A stretch of DNA of 64,000 nucleotides from contig NZ_FONY01000015.1 in the NCBI RefSeq assembly GCF_900113045.1, positions 45,786 through 109,785 of the forward strand, read 5' to 3'. Positions 32,240-40,619 of the stretch are shown here, one piece after another; position 1 is the stretch's first letter, and each line of letters begins with the position of its first letter. The translations under genes and the position numbers were made by a program. This DNA comes from Thermoflexibacter ruber (lineage in GTDB: Bacteria > Bacteroidota > Bacteroidia > Cytophagales > Thermoflexibacteraceae). Below the pieces are notes generated by a model. That model was not told the origin of the DNA and searched no databases. It saw only the letters and a program-made list of their open reading frames with translations.

Positions 32240-33454
32240 ATGAAAAAAATTATTAACAAAGTTCATTTGATATTAGGTTTAACCTCTGGATTAGTAGTCT
32301 TCATTGTCTCACTTACAGGCTGCTTATACGTTTTTGAGGAGGAAATCAGAAACCTCACGCAGGCGAAATACCTCTATGTAATACCTGAAAATAAGGAAAA
32401 AATAAATGTCAGTCAGGCAATCAGTATCGTAGAAAAGCACTTTCCCAAAGAGAAAATTACCCAAGTTCGTTGGAAAACTGCTCCTGAAAGCACCATCATG
32501 GTTCGCACCAAAAGCAACAAAATGATTTCTATTCACCCTTATTCGGGTGCGTTAATAGGTGTTCGGGATATGGAAACTGATTTTCTAAATGCAGTAGAGC
32601 ATATCCATACCTCTTTGTTGTTAGGGGATATTGGTTCTGAAATCATAAAGTGGAATGTGTTAATTTTCTTTATTTTATTGATTACAGGACTTGTTTTGTG
32701 GTTTCCTAAAAATGTACAAGTCCTCAAACAAGCCCTTACAGTTAAGTGGTCAGCAAAATGGAGGAAAGTGAACTACGATTTTCATAGTATTTATGGCTTT
32801 TATATGTCTTGGATTTTACTACCTATTGCTCTAACGGGGATTTGGTGGACATTCGACTCGGTCAAGGATTTTGTCTATTGGGCAAGCAATTCCAAGCAGA
32901 TTTACAAAGAAAAGATAGTTTCAGAAGTTCCCAAAAGTTTGCAAAATATTGATATTCAAAAAACAAACTCAAATATAAATCAGCTCCATGATTTTTTTGA
33001 TGAAAAAATTATGGAAAGAAAATCTCTCATTCAACAATGCTATCTTCACGCCGCCAAGCAGGGCGAGGGTTTTAATCAGGTTTTTATTAACTTGCCGCAA
33101 GACAGTTTGGCTACGATTCGGGTACTTTTCCGATATCCTTATACAAGTTTAGTGCGCAACCAAAGCAATTTTTATTATGACCAATATTCAGGTAAATTAC
33201 TTAGAGTAGATTTGTACCAAAATTACTCAACAGGCGATAAAATTCGTAGCTCAAACTACGACCTGCATACAGGTAAAATGTTTGGCATAGTAGGTAAGAT
33301 TTTGGCATTTCTGGCAAGTTTATTTGCTACAAGTTTACCAATTACAGGATTTTTAATTTGGTATAATAAACGTAATTATAAGAAAAAGAAAGAATTGAAA
33401 ATCGCTGCACCAAAATCTGAACCTTACGTTTTAACATTGCACAATAGAAAATAA
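32240..33454 (+). CDS. PepSY-associated transmembrane protein (siderophore-iron reductase type)
   Basis: The frame extends back to a TTG at 32183, but ATG 32240 starts MKKIINKVHLILGLTSGLVVFIVSLTGCLYVFEEEI, the classical first helix with conserved His; 404 aa. Four membrane segments lie at about 12-35, 140-160, 188-210 and 350-375. A PepSY domain lies in the first periplasmic loop (about 50-105), and HIHTSLLLG and YDFHSIYGFYMSW carry histidines suited to heme or metal binding. It is probably an inner-membrane reductase releasing iron from siderophores after import by the upstream receptor. Confidence 0.88.
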   Translation: MKKIINKVHLILGLTSGLVVFIVSLTGCLYVFEEEIRNLTQAKYLYVIPENKEKINVSQAISIVEKHFPKEKITQVRWKTAPESTIMVRTKSNKMISIHPYSGALIGVRDMETDFLNAVEHIHTSLLLGDIGSEIIKWNVLIFFILLITGLVLWFPKNVQVLKQALTVKWSAKWRKVNYDFHSIYGFYMSWILLPIALTGIWWTFDSVKDFVYWASNSKQIYKEKIVSEVPKSLQNIDIQKTNSNINQLHDFFDEKIMERKSLIQQCYLHAAKQGEGFNQVFINLPQDSLATIRVLFRYPYTSLVRNQSNFYYDQYSGKLLRVDLYQNYSTGDKIRSSNYDLHTGKMFGIVGKILAFLASLFATSLPITGFLIWYNKRNYKKKKELKIAAPKSEPYVLTLHNRK

Positions 33455-33525
33455 CTGAGAATTATTCTAAGCAAAATTTGCTTACTTGAGTTTTGATACA
33501 TATATTTAATCACTTATTCTTAATA

Positions 33526-33542
33526 AGTCTAAATAAAAACAA
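33526..33542 (+). promoter_or_regulatory. Second AGTCTAAATAAAAACAA operator-like site
   Basis: Identical over 17 bases to the site before the siderophore receptor, again a short distance upstream of an ATG (33584). The following frame is only 8 codons long. Confidence 0.5.
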
Positions 33543-33583
33543 TTTCACTGATTTGGCAAATGGATAAAAATCAATCGAAGCCT

Positions 33584-33610
33584 ATGAAAAAGCTATTAGG
33601 TTTTACTTAG
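33584..33610 (+). pseudogene. Remnant start of an iron-regulated gene (or leader peptide)
   Basis: ATG AAA AAG CTA TTA GGT TTT ACT TAG encodes MKKLLGFT and stops. A one-base shift would continue as LVVFCY, resembling a signal peptide. Preceded by the shared operator-like site and followed 75 bp later by a strong terminator, it looks like the shell of a lost gene. A regulatory leader is the alternative. Confidence 0.35.
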
Positions 33611-33685
33611 TAGTTTTTTGTTACTAACACCAAGCATAATAGAGATAGATTCATATTTATTGTTATGATAAGGTGAAGTACGCAT

Positions 33686-33716
33686 AAAAACTGTCAGACT
33701 TTGTCTGGCAGTTTTT
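33686..33716 (+). terminator. Rho-independent terminator
   Basis: AAAAACTGTCAGAC-TTT-GTCTGGCAGTTTTT: 14-bp arms with one G-T pair, a 3-base loop and a T5 tail. It ends any transcript from the siderophore operon or from the remnant downstream of it. Confidence 0.85.
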
Positions 33717-34111
33717 ATCTCAAGTAGAAATTTATAGCCTTAGCGATATTTTCTAAAAAGAGATAAAAAAACAAGAGTTATAAAAACCTATCTGGCAAGT
33801 AAAAGTGTACTTGTACAAACTCTTTTTCAGAATATGTGTTTCTGTTTCGATAAGCAAGAGTATCAAGAGTTTAGTTTTATACTATCCGTTTCAAGATGTG
33901 CTACCACCCAACGCAAAGTATTATTTGAGAATGTTTCGTTAAATTAAATCCACAGTAAAGTTTCGTATATAAAAAAAGCCCTATCTTTTAAGTTTTCTTT
34001 AAGTTTTCTTTAGTTTTTATTTCACCAATGGTTTGCCCTAAACTCTCGTTATTTGTACTGTGAAACAATCACAAGTCAAATTTCAGAGTTCTCATCTAAA
34101 TTCATGAAAAA

Positions 34112-35425
34112 ATGAAATCATTAGTAAAAAAGATTATCGTTTTCTTAGGTTTATTTATGCTCGGATTCTTTATTGGGCAACACATCGCAAAAGCTCAGAA
34201 TGCGTCCTCAAGCCTGCTTTGGGAGATTTCGGGAAAGGATTTGAAGCAACCTTCTTATCTTTTTGGTACTTTTCACGTACTCTGCCCTCAAGATTTGATG
34301 CTAACAGAGGCAATTAAAAGCAAAGTAAAGGCTTCTCAGCAATTAGTGTTAGAGTTGGACATGGACGACCCTAATTTAATGACAGAAATGCAAAAAAGCA
34401 TGGTCATGTCCAACGGTAAAACCTTGAAGGAGTACTTGAATGAAAAAGACTATGCTGTCGTTGAGCAGTTTTTTAAAGACAGTTTAGGGCTGCCCTTAGA
34501 CCAATTAGCTACTTTTAAGCCTTTTATGCTTTCTTCTATGCTCTATTCCAAATACTTAGGCTGTCAGACTGCCTCTTGGGAGATGACTTTGGTACAGTTA
34601 GCCAAAGCACAAAATGCAGAAGTACTGGGCTTAGAAACCATAGCAGACCAAATGAAAGCCATAGATTTTCTGCCTTATCCTATGCAAGCAAAATCGCTCT
34701 TGGAAAGTATTACGGAATATGAAAAATATAGAAAAGAACTCCGAGAAATGCTCTACCTCTACAAAAACCAAGACATAGAAAAGTTGTATGCTATTAGTAT
34801 TGATTACTTTAACAAAGAAATGCAAGGCATGGAAAAGGTGATGTTAGAGGACAGAAACCGCAATTGGATTCCTAAGATAGAAAAAATGTGTAAGGAAAAA
34901 CCTACATTTTTTGCCGTAGGGGCAGGGCACCTTGGCGGGGAAACAGGAGTCATCAGTCTGCTTAGAAAACAAGGCTACACGGTCAAGCCTATTGAGAACA
35001 AGCAAGAAATAAAAAACAATACCACAGTTTCAGAAAGCAATGCAAATCAGCACAATGAAATAGCTAAGTTACTGATTCGCAAGTGGAAACCTGATGAGAG
35101 TGTTATTCCCCAAATGGTCGAAGATGTCATAGAGGGAGTTAGAAAACGAGATGCAGGGCAAGCCAAACAGTTGGAAGGGCAAAAAATGCTATTAGCACAG
35201 ATGCTGAGCAATGTTACCACAGAGTACAAAACTGATAATACTTTCTTTGTAGATATTCCTAACAATCCTCAATCAGGCACTTGGAAACTTTCCGAAGATA
35301 GCAAGCAGATTATCCGTAAAGATACGAATGGAAAAGAAAGTGTCAATGAAATTTTAGAAATTACAGACAAAAAGTTGGTAGTGCTAAACAGTGATAAAAA
35401 GAAAATAGTTTTTATTGCTTTGTAA
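34112..35425 (+). CDS. TraB/GumN family protein with C-terminal lipocalin-like domain
   Basis: 437 aa. The start at 34112 is used because an ATG just upstream runs into a stop after two codons. A signal peptide or anchor lies at about 8-28. The TraB/GumN domain (about 34-295) shows LLWEISGKDLKQPSYLFGTFH with the GTxH motif, and PTFFAVGAGHLGGETGVISLLRKQGY at its end; the paired G-x-x-H motifs are thought to form a metalloprotease-like active site. Residues about 310-437 are an added domain ending GTWKLSEDSK...EILEITDKKLVVL, which resembles the lipocalin-like protein at 11119-11601. Probably periplasmic. Confidence 0.87.
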   Translation: MKSLVKKIIVFLGLFMLGFFIGQHIAKAQNASSSLLWEISGKDLKQPSYLFGTFHVLCPQDLMLTEAIKSKVKASQQLVLELDMDDPNLMTEMQKSMVMSNGKTLKEYLNEKDYAVVEQFFKDSLGLPLDQLATFKPFMLSSMLYSKYLGCQTASWEMTLVQLAKAQNAEVLGLETIADQMKAIDFLPYPMQAKSLLESITEYEKYRKELREMLYLYKNQDIEKLYAISIDYFNKEMQGMEKVMLEDRNRNWIPKIEKMCKEKPTFFAVGAGHLGGETGVISLLRKQGYTVKPIENKQEIKNNTTVSESNANQHNEIAKLLIRKWKPDESVIPQMVEDVIEGVRKRDAGQAKQLEGQKMLLAQMLSNVTTEYKTDNTFFVDIPNNPQSGTWKLSEDSKQIIRKDTNGKESVNEILEITDKKLVVLNSDKKKIVFIAL

Positions 35426-35440
35426 GTACTTAGATTAGCA

Positions 35441-35487
35441 AAAAATTAGCAATTCTACCTTTTAAAAAAGTGGAATTGCTAATTTTT
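35441..35487. terminator. Bidirectional terminator
   Basis: AAAAATTAGCAATTC and GAATTGCTAATTTTT are perfect 15-base arms around a 17-base loop, placed between the convergent stops of the GumN-type and aminotransferase genes. Both strands end in T-runs. Confidence 0.85.
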
Positions 35488-36646
35488 AATTTTGTCTTAC
35501 CCTACTCAATGCCTCTTTTAGCACCTCCTCCTTGCTACACAAAGAAACCCGAACATACCTGCTGCCTTTCTCTCCAAAAATAAAACCGGGAGTAATAAAT
35601 ACGTACTTTTCATAGAGCAGTTTATCGACCAATTCTCCCGCATCTCTCAGATTATCAGGAATTTTTGCCCAAATGAACATTCCTACTTGCTGCCTGTCGT
35701 ATTGGCACTGCAAGGCATCTAAGAGTTGGTAAGCAATTTCTCGTCTTTGTTTATAGATGGCATTTCTTGCTTCGTGCCAAGCTATGGGATTCTGGAAAGC
35801 CTTGACTGCAGCAGCTTGCATGGGGAAAAAAGTACCGGAGTCCACATTGCTTTTAATCGTCAAGACGGCATCTATGTAAGGTTTTGCCCCACTAAGCCAG
35901 CCTATTCTCCAGCCTGCCATGTTGTGTGTTTTGCTCATGGAGTTCAGTTCCAAAGCTACCTCTTTTGCCCCCTCGATAGACAGCAAACTGATAGGTGCTT
36001 CCTGATTCAAAATCAGGCTATAAGGATTATCGTGGCAAAGCAAAATTTTCTTTTCTTTGGCAAAAGCTACCAATTTTTCAAAAGTCCTACGCTCTGCTTT
36101 CGCTCCTGTGGGCATATTGGGGTAGTTGAGCCACATGAGTTTTACTTTCTTCAAATTCATATTATTTAAAGCCTCAAAATCAGGTTGCCAATTTTGATTC
36201 TCCAACAAAGGATAATAAATCACTTCTGCCCCTACCATCTCCGATACCGCAGCGTAGGCAGGATAGCCCAACTCAGGTACAAGTACCTCATCTTCAGGGT
36301 CTAAAAATGCCAAAGAAATATGCGTAATCCCCTCTTTTGAGCCAATCAAGGGGAGAATTTCTGTATCAGGATCAAGCGAAACAGTATAAATATCTCGATA
36401 AAAATCTGCCATTGCCTTGCGGAGAGCGGGAATACCCTTATAAGGCTGATAGGCATGGTTATTAGGGTTGTTAGCAGAGCTAACCAATTCATCTATCGTA
36501 GCTTGCGAAGGGGCAAGGTCAGGGCTTCCAATGCCCAAGTTGATGACAGGCTTGCTTTCTGCTTGCATTTGGCGAATTTCCGCTAACTTGACTGAAAAGT
36601 AATATTCTTTGAGCGATTGAAGCCGCTTTGCTTTTGGAATAATCAT
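35486..36646 (-). CDS. Class I/II pyridoxal-phosphate aminotransferase
   Basis: 386 aa. It has the fold-type I pattern: NLGIGSPDLAPS (about 36-47), YQPYKGIPALRKAMADFY (about 67-84), a NYPNMPTG segment (about 173-180), CHDNPYSL, and the lysine motif SMSKTHNMAGWRIGW (about 234-248) whose Lys forms the PLP aldimine. It is close to LL-diaminopimelate/alanine/aspartate-type aminotransferases (PRK-type succinyldiaminopimelate transaminase group); the exact substrate is not decidable. Stand-alone gene upstream of a shared terminator. Confidence 0.88.
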   Translation of the reverse strand: MIIPKAKRLQSLKEYYFSVKLAEIRQMQAESKPVINLGIGSPDLAPSQATIDELVSSANNPNNHAYQPYKGIPALRKAMADFYRDIYTVSLDPDTEILPLIGSKEGITHISLAFLDPEDEVLVPELGYPAYAAVSEMVGAEVIYYPLLENQNWQPDFEALNNMNLKKVKLMWLNYPNMPTGAKAERRTFEKLVAFAKEKKILLCHDNPYSLILNQEAPISLLSIEGAKEVALELNSMSKTHNMAGWRIGWLSGAKPYIDAVLTIKSNVDSGTFFPMQAAAVKAFQNPIAWHEARNAIYKQRREIAYQLLDALQCQYDRQQVGMFIWAKIPDNLRDAGELVDKLLYEKYVFITPGFIFGEKGSRYVRVSLCSKEEVLKEALSRVRQN

Positions 36647-36701
36647 GAGGAACGTACTAAAAGTCTATTGCTTTGAAAACTGAGCCTCAAAATTAGAGAT
36701 T

Positions 36702-39700
36702 CTACTTAGATTTTGATACGAGTAGGTGTTTTAATTTTTTAATCATGTTTCCCTTTCTTTGTAAAATGTCATGAGAAGGCAAGGCATATTTACCTAAAAA
36801 TATCAAAGGCAAGTAGAAGAAAATAACAAGCACCGACATCAGCAAACCGCCAATAGTCCCTGCGGCAAGAGCAAACCAAAAGGGTTCGTTTTGTCCATAA
36901 ATCAAAAAAGGAATAAAACCTACTACAGTAGAAAGCACGGTAAGCAAAATCGGAATAATTTTATGGTGATAGGCTTTTAAGTATAGCTTTAAACTCGTCT
37001 GCTGTGGGAATAATTTTTTTAGGTGATTAAACTCTGCAATGATAAATATGCCTGCATTCACTACAATACCGCTTAATAAGATAAAAGATGCATAGCCACC
37101 TTGGTCAAAATTGAAATCAAAAAGATAAAAGGTAGTAAAAACTCCAATAAAAGAAAATGGAATCAGCAATATTAAGGCGAAAGGTTGCCACAAAGACTCA
37201 AAGGTAATCGCACAGATAATATAAATTAGCAAAATTACTAAAGCGATTAGTCCGTATTGTTTCTTTGCATTTTCAAAATACCAGCGGTAACTCATTTTTT
37301 TGGCTGAGTAACCCAAAGGAAAAATGGCTTCCATTTCTCTCAATTTCTCATCTAAAAATTTTTCTCCGAAATTGGCACTCCCGAAATACTCAAAGCTAAT
37401 CATTCGCAAGTATTGTTGGTTTTCTTTGTGGATTTCTGAGATAACTTTTTCTTTTTTGACCTCAGCTATATCTGCGAACTTTGCAGGCAGGATAATTGAG
37501 CTATCTTGATTTTGACCTACTACTTGGAAAGCCTTATTCTTGAGCTGCCAAACGTCAAACTTTGACACTTCAGAAGGTATAATTTTGATAGGGATATATT
37601 CCCCAGTAAGCAATTGGTAGAAATCAGGGCGGGGAAGTACATTTTGTTTTTCTAATAGCGAATATGATTGCGTATTGTCCAAATTTTGCACTATCAATTT
37701 TTGGTGATTGATGTCAAAAATATACTCGTAAAGGTTTTTATTTCCCCACCAATTCGGGCTTTTGTTGATATTTACCTCTTGGATGCGTGGGTGTGCCTCC
37801 AATTTTTTCTTTAAAATCAGGGCTTGCCTTTCCAACTCGTTGTAATTATAGCCCCAAAGTTGTACGTTGAAAGTAGGTGTGCTGTTCTCCTCGGCATTTT
37901 GGCTGAAGCCCTGTCCTACCCCAAAGATGTCCCAACTTACCCCACTCATTTCAGTAGATAGGGCTATACAACGATTTTTCAAGATGTAGGGGAAAGCTCC
38001 CTTATCATATTCAGGTTTAAAATAAACGACGATACTTGCTTGTTGTCCGCTTTGTACGTTAGTAATAAATCGGTCTATTTCAGGAAATTGGGTAAGGTAA
38101 TGCTCAAACTTGAGCATGATGTCGTTCATTTGGACTAAGGTACTTTGATTAGGCAAACCTGCTATTAAGTAAAGGGCTGTTCTTTCAGGTTTGGAATAAT
38201 AGGATTTTTCGTAGGTATAATGCACAAAAAGCCTTAAAGTCCCTCCTAAAAGTTTGTTAATATAAGGTTGTATGTTCTCTACATAATATTCACTTCCTAA
38301 GATTTGGTTATAAGATTTTGCCCAAAAACTTTCTCCTTCTATTTTATTTGGTAAAAAAAATACAGGTAAGCCGAAAAGTAAAATAATAAAGGTAATAGCC
38401 GCTTTGCGAAAACGAAAAAGAAAATAAAGGATAGAGGTGTAAAATTTTGTAAAGAGGATTACTCGTCTTTTTTTCCTTTGGAAAAGTGAAGACTTCCCTT
38501 CAAGGGAAGCCTTCGCTTGGTTTAAAAAACCTTTTTCTATCACCGCAGGAATGAAAAATAAAGCCACTGCTAAGGAAACACCAAGCGTAATGACCATAAC
38601 TAAGGCAAAGTCAATCAAATCTATGCGGTTCTCCTCAGGGAGAAAATAGATGACACTAAGTCCTGCAATCGTAGTTAAAGTAGCCCCTAAAAGTGCAGTA
38701 AAAACGTGTAAGTTTCTATAACGGCGATAGTGGTCTATCATCACTATCATATTGTCCATAATCATTCCCAGTGAGGTAGTTATCGCCGCCAAAGAATAGA
38801 GATGAATCTCTACTTTGAAAAAGTAAAACAAGATGAAAGCTAAAGCCAAGTTAGCAACTGTACCCACAACAATCAAAGTAGTATAAGCAAAATTTCGGGT
38901 AGTAAGTAACACAAAAAGTACCAAAATAAGCACCGCCAAGCCTGATTGTACGCTTATTTTATTCAAATTTTCTTGGATATATTCCGTAGCATCATAGTCG
39001 ATGCGAATATGATAAGTGGGAGGTAGTTGGCGATTAAGCTGGGTTAAAGTCGCTCTAATTTCTTTGGCTAAGTTAAGTTGGTTTGCCTTACTATCGGCTG
39101 TGATAGTTAGGTTTACTGCATTTTTCCCATTGATGCGATAGAACGAAGTAATAGGCTGTTCTTCTTTGCTAATTTTTGTTACATCAGTAAGATAAATTAT
39201 TCTTTGACCTATTTTTTTGATAGGAATACTGTTCCAAATTTCTGTTTCTGCCCCACCCCAAGAGGAAGATGTATTGTTTTCAAGTCCTTCTCTTACAGGG
39301 AAGGATTTAGCTTGGGGCAGATTTGGGTTTAAAACCACCCCTAAGCGAGAGCCATCTGCTTGCAGGGCTACCCCTAAGTTTTGTTGCTGAAAATGCTGCC
39401 TAACTGCTTGCACTATGTCGCCTTCTTGTAACCCAAAGTAAGCCAACTGCTCCGTTTGATAACGCAGTACCCATTCTTGCCTATTTCCTCCTGTAACGTT
39501 GATTTCATAAATCCCTTCTATTTGAGCCAATTTGGGCTTAATTTGTTCTTCTGCATAAATTTGCAAGGCACTTTGGCTTATATTCCCATTGAACTGTAAG
39601 GTCATCAAAGGTTTATACTTATCTGCTTGGTCTGGGGTATGCAGGCGAATGGTAGGATAAGAAAGCTCGACAGGCAAGGCGGGATACAACTGCCTGATAA

Positions 39701-40013
39701 GCATAGCTACTTCAAAACGAAGTTGGCTTATATCCGCCTTTTTATCAATAGAAAGTGTAATGTAACCCGAGTGATACTGTGATACCGAACTTACTTTGGT
39801 AATGCCTTGCAAAGTGCTAAATGCCCCTTCTAACTTGGCTGTTACCAAACGCTCTATGATGTCTGGAGAAGCAGAGGGCATGGTATAGCTGATAGTTAGG
39901 CTATTTTGTCCCTGCGAAGGATTGAGCTGTACCGATAAGCGGGGCAGGAGTGCCAAACCCGCTAAGGTAAGCAAGCAAAAGGACATCAGGATAGCGAAAC
40001 TACGTTTTTGCAT
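36702..40013 (-). CDS. RND-family efflux transporter permease (AcrB/CusA superfamily)
   Basis: 1,103 aa. It has the twofold RND layout: helix 1 (about 8-25), a large periplasmic loop, helices 2-6 (about 345-490) including SLGMIMDNMIVMIDHY with an Asp/Asn-rich helix 4, helix 7 (about 535-555), a second loop, and helices 8-12 (about 920-1070). Compared with AcrB, helix 4 shows MDNM where AcrB has the proton-relay Asp pair, so proton relay should be checked. It lies divergent from the peptide array, with no adaptor or TolC next to it; the only adaptor in the window is the HlyD-type gene at 56638. Substrate unknown. Confidence 0.88.
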   Translation of the reverse strand: MQKRSFAILMSFCLLTLAGLALLPRLSVQLNPSQGQNSLTISYTMPSASPDIIERLVTAKLEGAFSTLQGITKVSSVSQYHSGYITLSIDKKADISQLRFEVAMLIRQLYPALPVELSYPTIRLHTPDQADKYKPLMTLQFNGNISQSALQIYAEEQIKPKLAQIEGIYEINVTGGNRQEWVLRYQTEQLAYFGLQEGDIVQAVRQHFQQQNLGVALQADGSRLGVVLNPNLPQAKSFPVREGLENNTSSSWGGAETEIWNSIPIKKIGQRIIYLTDVTKISKEEQPITSFYRINGKNAVNLTITADSKANQLNLAKEIRATLTQLNRQLPPTYHIRIDYDATEYIQENLNKISVQSGLAVLILVLFVLLTTRNFAYTTLIVVGTVANLALAFILFYFFKVEIHLYSLAAITTSLGMIMDNMIVMIDHYRRYRNLHVFTALLGATLTTIAGLSVIYFLPEENRIDLIDFALVMVITLGVSLAVALFFIPAVIEKGFLNQAKASLEGKSSLFQRKKRRVILFTKFYTSILYFLFRFRKAAITFIILLFGLPVFFLPNKIEGESFWAKSYNQILGSEYYVENIQPYINKLLGGTLRLFVHYTYEKSYYSKPERTALYLIAGLPNQSTLVQMNDIMLKFEHYLTQFPEIDRFITNVQSGQQASIVVYFKPEYDKGAFPYILKNRCIALSTEMSGVSWDIFGVGQGFSQNAEENSTPTFNVQLWGYNYNELERQALILKKKLEAHPRIQEVNINKSPNWWGNKNLYEYIFDINHQKLIVQNLDNTQSYSLLEKQNVLPRPDFYQLLTGEYIPIKIIPSEVSKFDVWQLKNKAFQVVGQNQDSSIILPAKFADIAEVKKEKVISEIHKENQQYLRMISFEYFGSANFGEKFLDEKLREMEAIFPLGYSAKKMSYRWYFENAKKQYGLIALVILLIYIICAITFESLWQPFALILLIPFSFIGVFTTFYLFDFNFDQGGYASFILLSGIVVNAGIFIIAEFNHLKKLFPQQTSLKLYLKAYHHKIIPILLTVLSTVVGFIPFLIYGQNEPFWFALAAGTIGGLLMSVLVIFFYLPLIFLGKYALPSHDILQRKGNMIKKLKHLLVSKSK

Positions 40014-40182
40014 CTATGCGTTAATCTGGAATCTTTTAATCTGGAATTTGAAATGATAAGTCTGAGATAAAATACAAACTATATTAAACCATATCAAACT
40101 ATTTCAAACAACCTCAAACCCTTATCAAATATAAAACACAGAAAACTTACTAAACCAATAAAAAGCAAGCAAAAAGTAAAAA

Positions 40183-40222
40183 TTAGTAACCTTTTCCTAT
40201 AAAAATAGGAAAAGGTTACTAA
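40183..40222. repeat. Perfect 18-bp-arm inverted repeat, copy 1 (AAAA loop)
   Basis: TTAGTAACCTTTTCCTAT, loop AAAA, then its exact complement. The same arms occur at 42773-42812 with loop TTTT. Degenerate halves of the element appear near 56568, 58170 and 61060. May be a terminator, stem-loop element or recombination site. Confidence 0.8.
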
Positions 40223-40244
40223 AAATCTTCCAACAATTCTATCT

Positions 40245-40277
40245 TACTTTGTAGCGTACTTTGGTACTTAGTTAAGT
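40245..40277 (+). promoter_or_regulatory. Cassette 1 promoter/operator element
   Basis: Two TACTTTG boxes 12 bp apart (40245, 40257), then GTACTTTGGTAC (40256-40267) fused to ACTTAGTTAAGT (40266-40277), 60 bp before the peptide ATG. The near-invariant module heads every cassette. Confidence 0.75.
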
Positions 40278-40337
40278 GAATTTTGAGTTCTTAAAATTAT
40301 CAATCTTTAAAAAGTCAAATTTAAAAAATTTAAAAAC

Positions 40338-40532
40338 ATGAAAAATCATAAAAAGTTAGCAAAGGGAGTATTGGCACTCTCTATGGCTCTAAGTCTGGGT
40401 ACAGCTATATTTATTGATACACATCTGGCTACAGCAAAAACCAAAGAACCTAATAGGACATACAATAGAGAGTGGTATTGCTGTGAAGGAAGTCCCACTG
40501 ATTGCTTAGATTATATTGGCTGCCCTAAATAG
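40338..40532 (+). CDS. Cassette 1 secreted cysteine-rich peptide
   Basis: 64 aa. Lys-rich start MKNHKKLAKG, hydrophobic segment (about 9-26) and a likely signal-peptidase site after THLATA (about 33). The mature region KTKEPN...YCCEGSPTDCLDYIGCPK has four cysteines ending in the C-x5-C pair shared by most peptides of the array. The leader resembles the NVEALA-type small secreted Bacteroidota peptides only in general layout. It is followed by a hairpin and a DUF4221-like lipoprotein gene. Function unknown. Confidence 0.75.
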   Translation: MKNHKKLAKGVLALSMALSLGTAIFIDTHLATAKTKEPNRTYNREWYCCEGSPTDCLDYIGCPK

Positions 40533-40557
40533 TTAAAAATCTCAAAACTTAATTTTT

Positions 40558-40590
40558 AAAGAGTATCTCGTAGGTATAGAGATACTCTTT
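40558..40590 (+). terminator. Intercistronic hairpin, cassette 1
   Basis: Perfect arms AAAGAGTATCTC and GAGATACTCTTT with a 9-base loop, between the peptide and the propeller gene. With only a short T-run it could act as a partial terminator or mRNA stabiliser, favouring peptide over downstream expression. Confidence 0.7.
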
Positions 40591-40619
40591 AGCTAATATC
40601 AACAAATGTAATTGAAAAT

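Larger units (their letters stand above)
33455..34111. other. Intergenic region with decayed gene start
   Basis: Holds the second AGTCTAAATAAAAACAA site, an aborted reading frame at 33584-33610 and a terminator at 33686-33716. The remainder (33720-34111) is non-coding AT-rich sequence that probably includes the promoter of the GumN-type gene. Confidence 0.5.
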
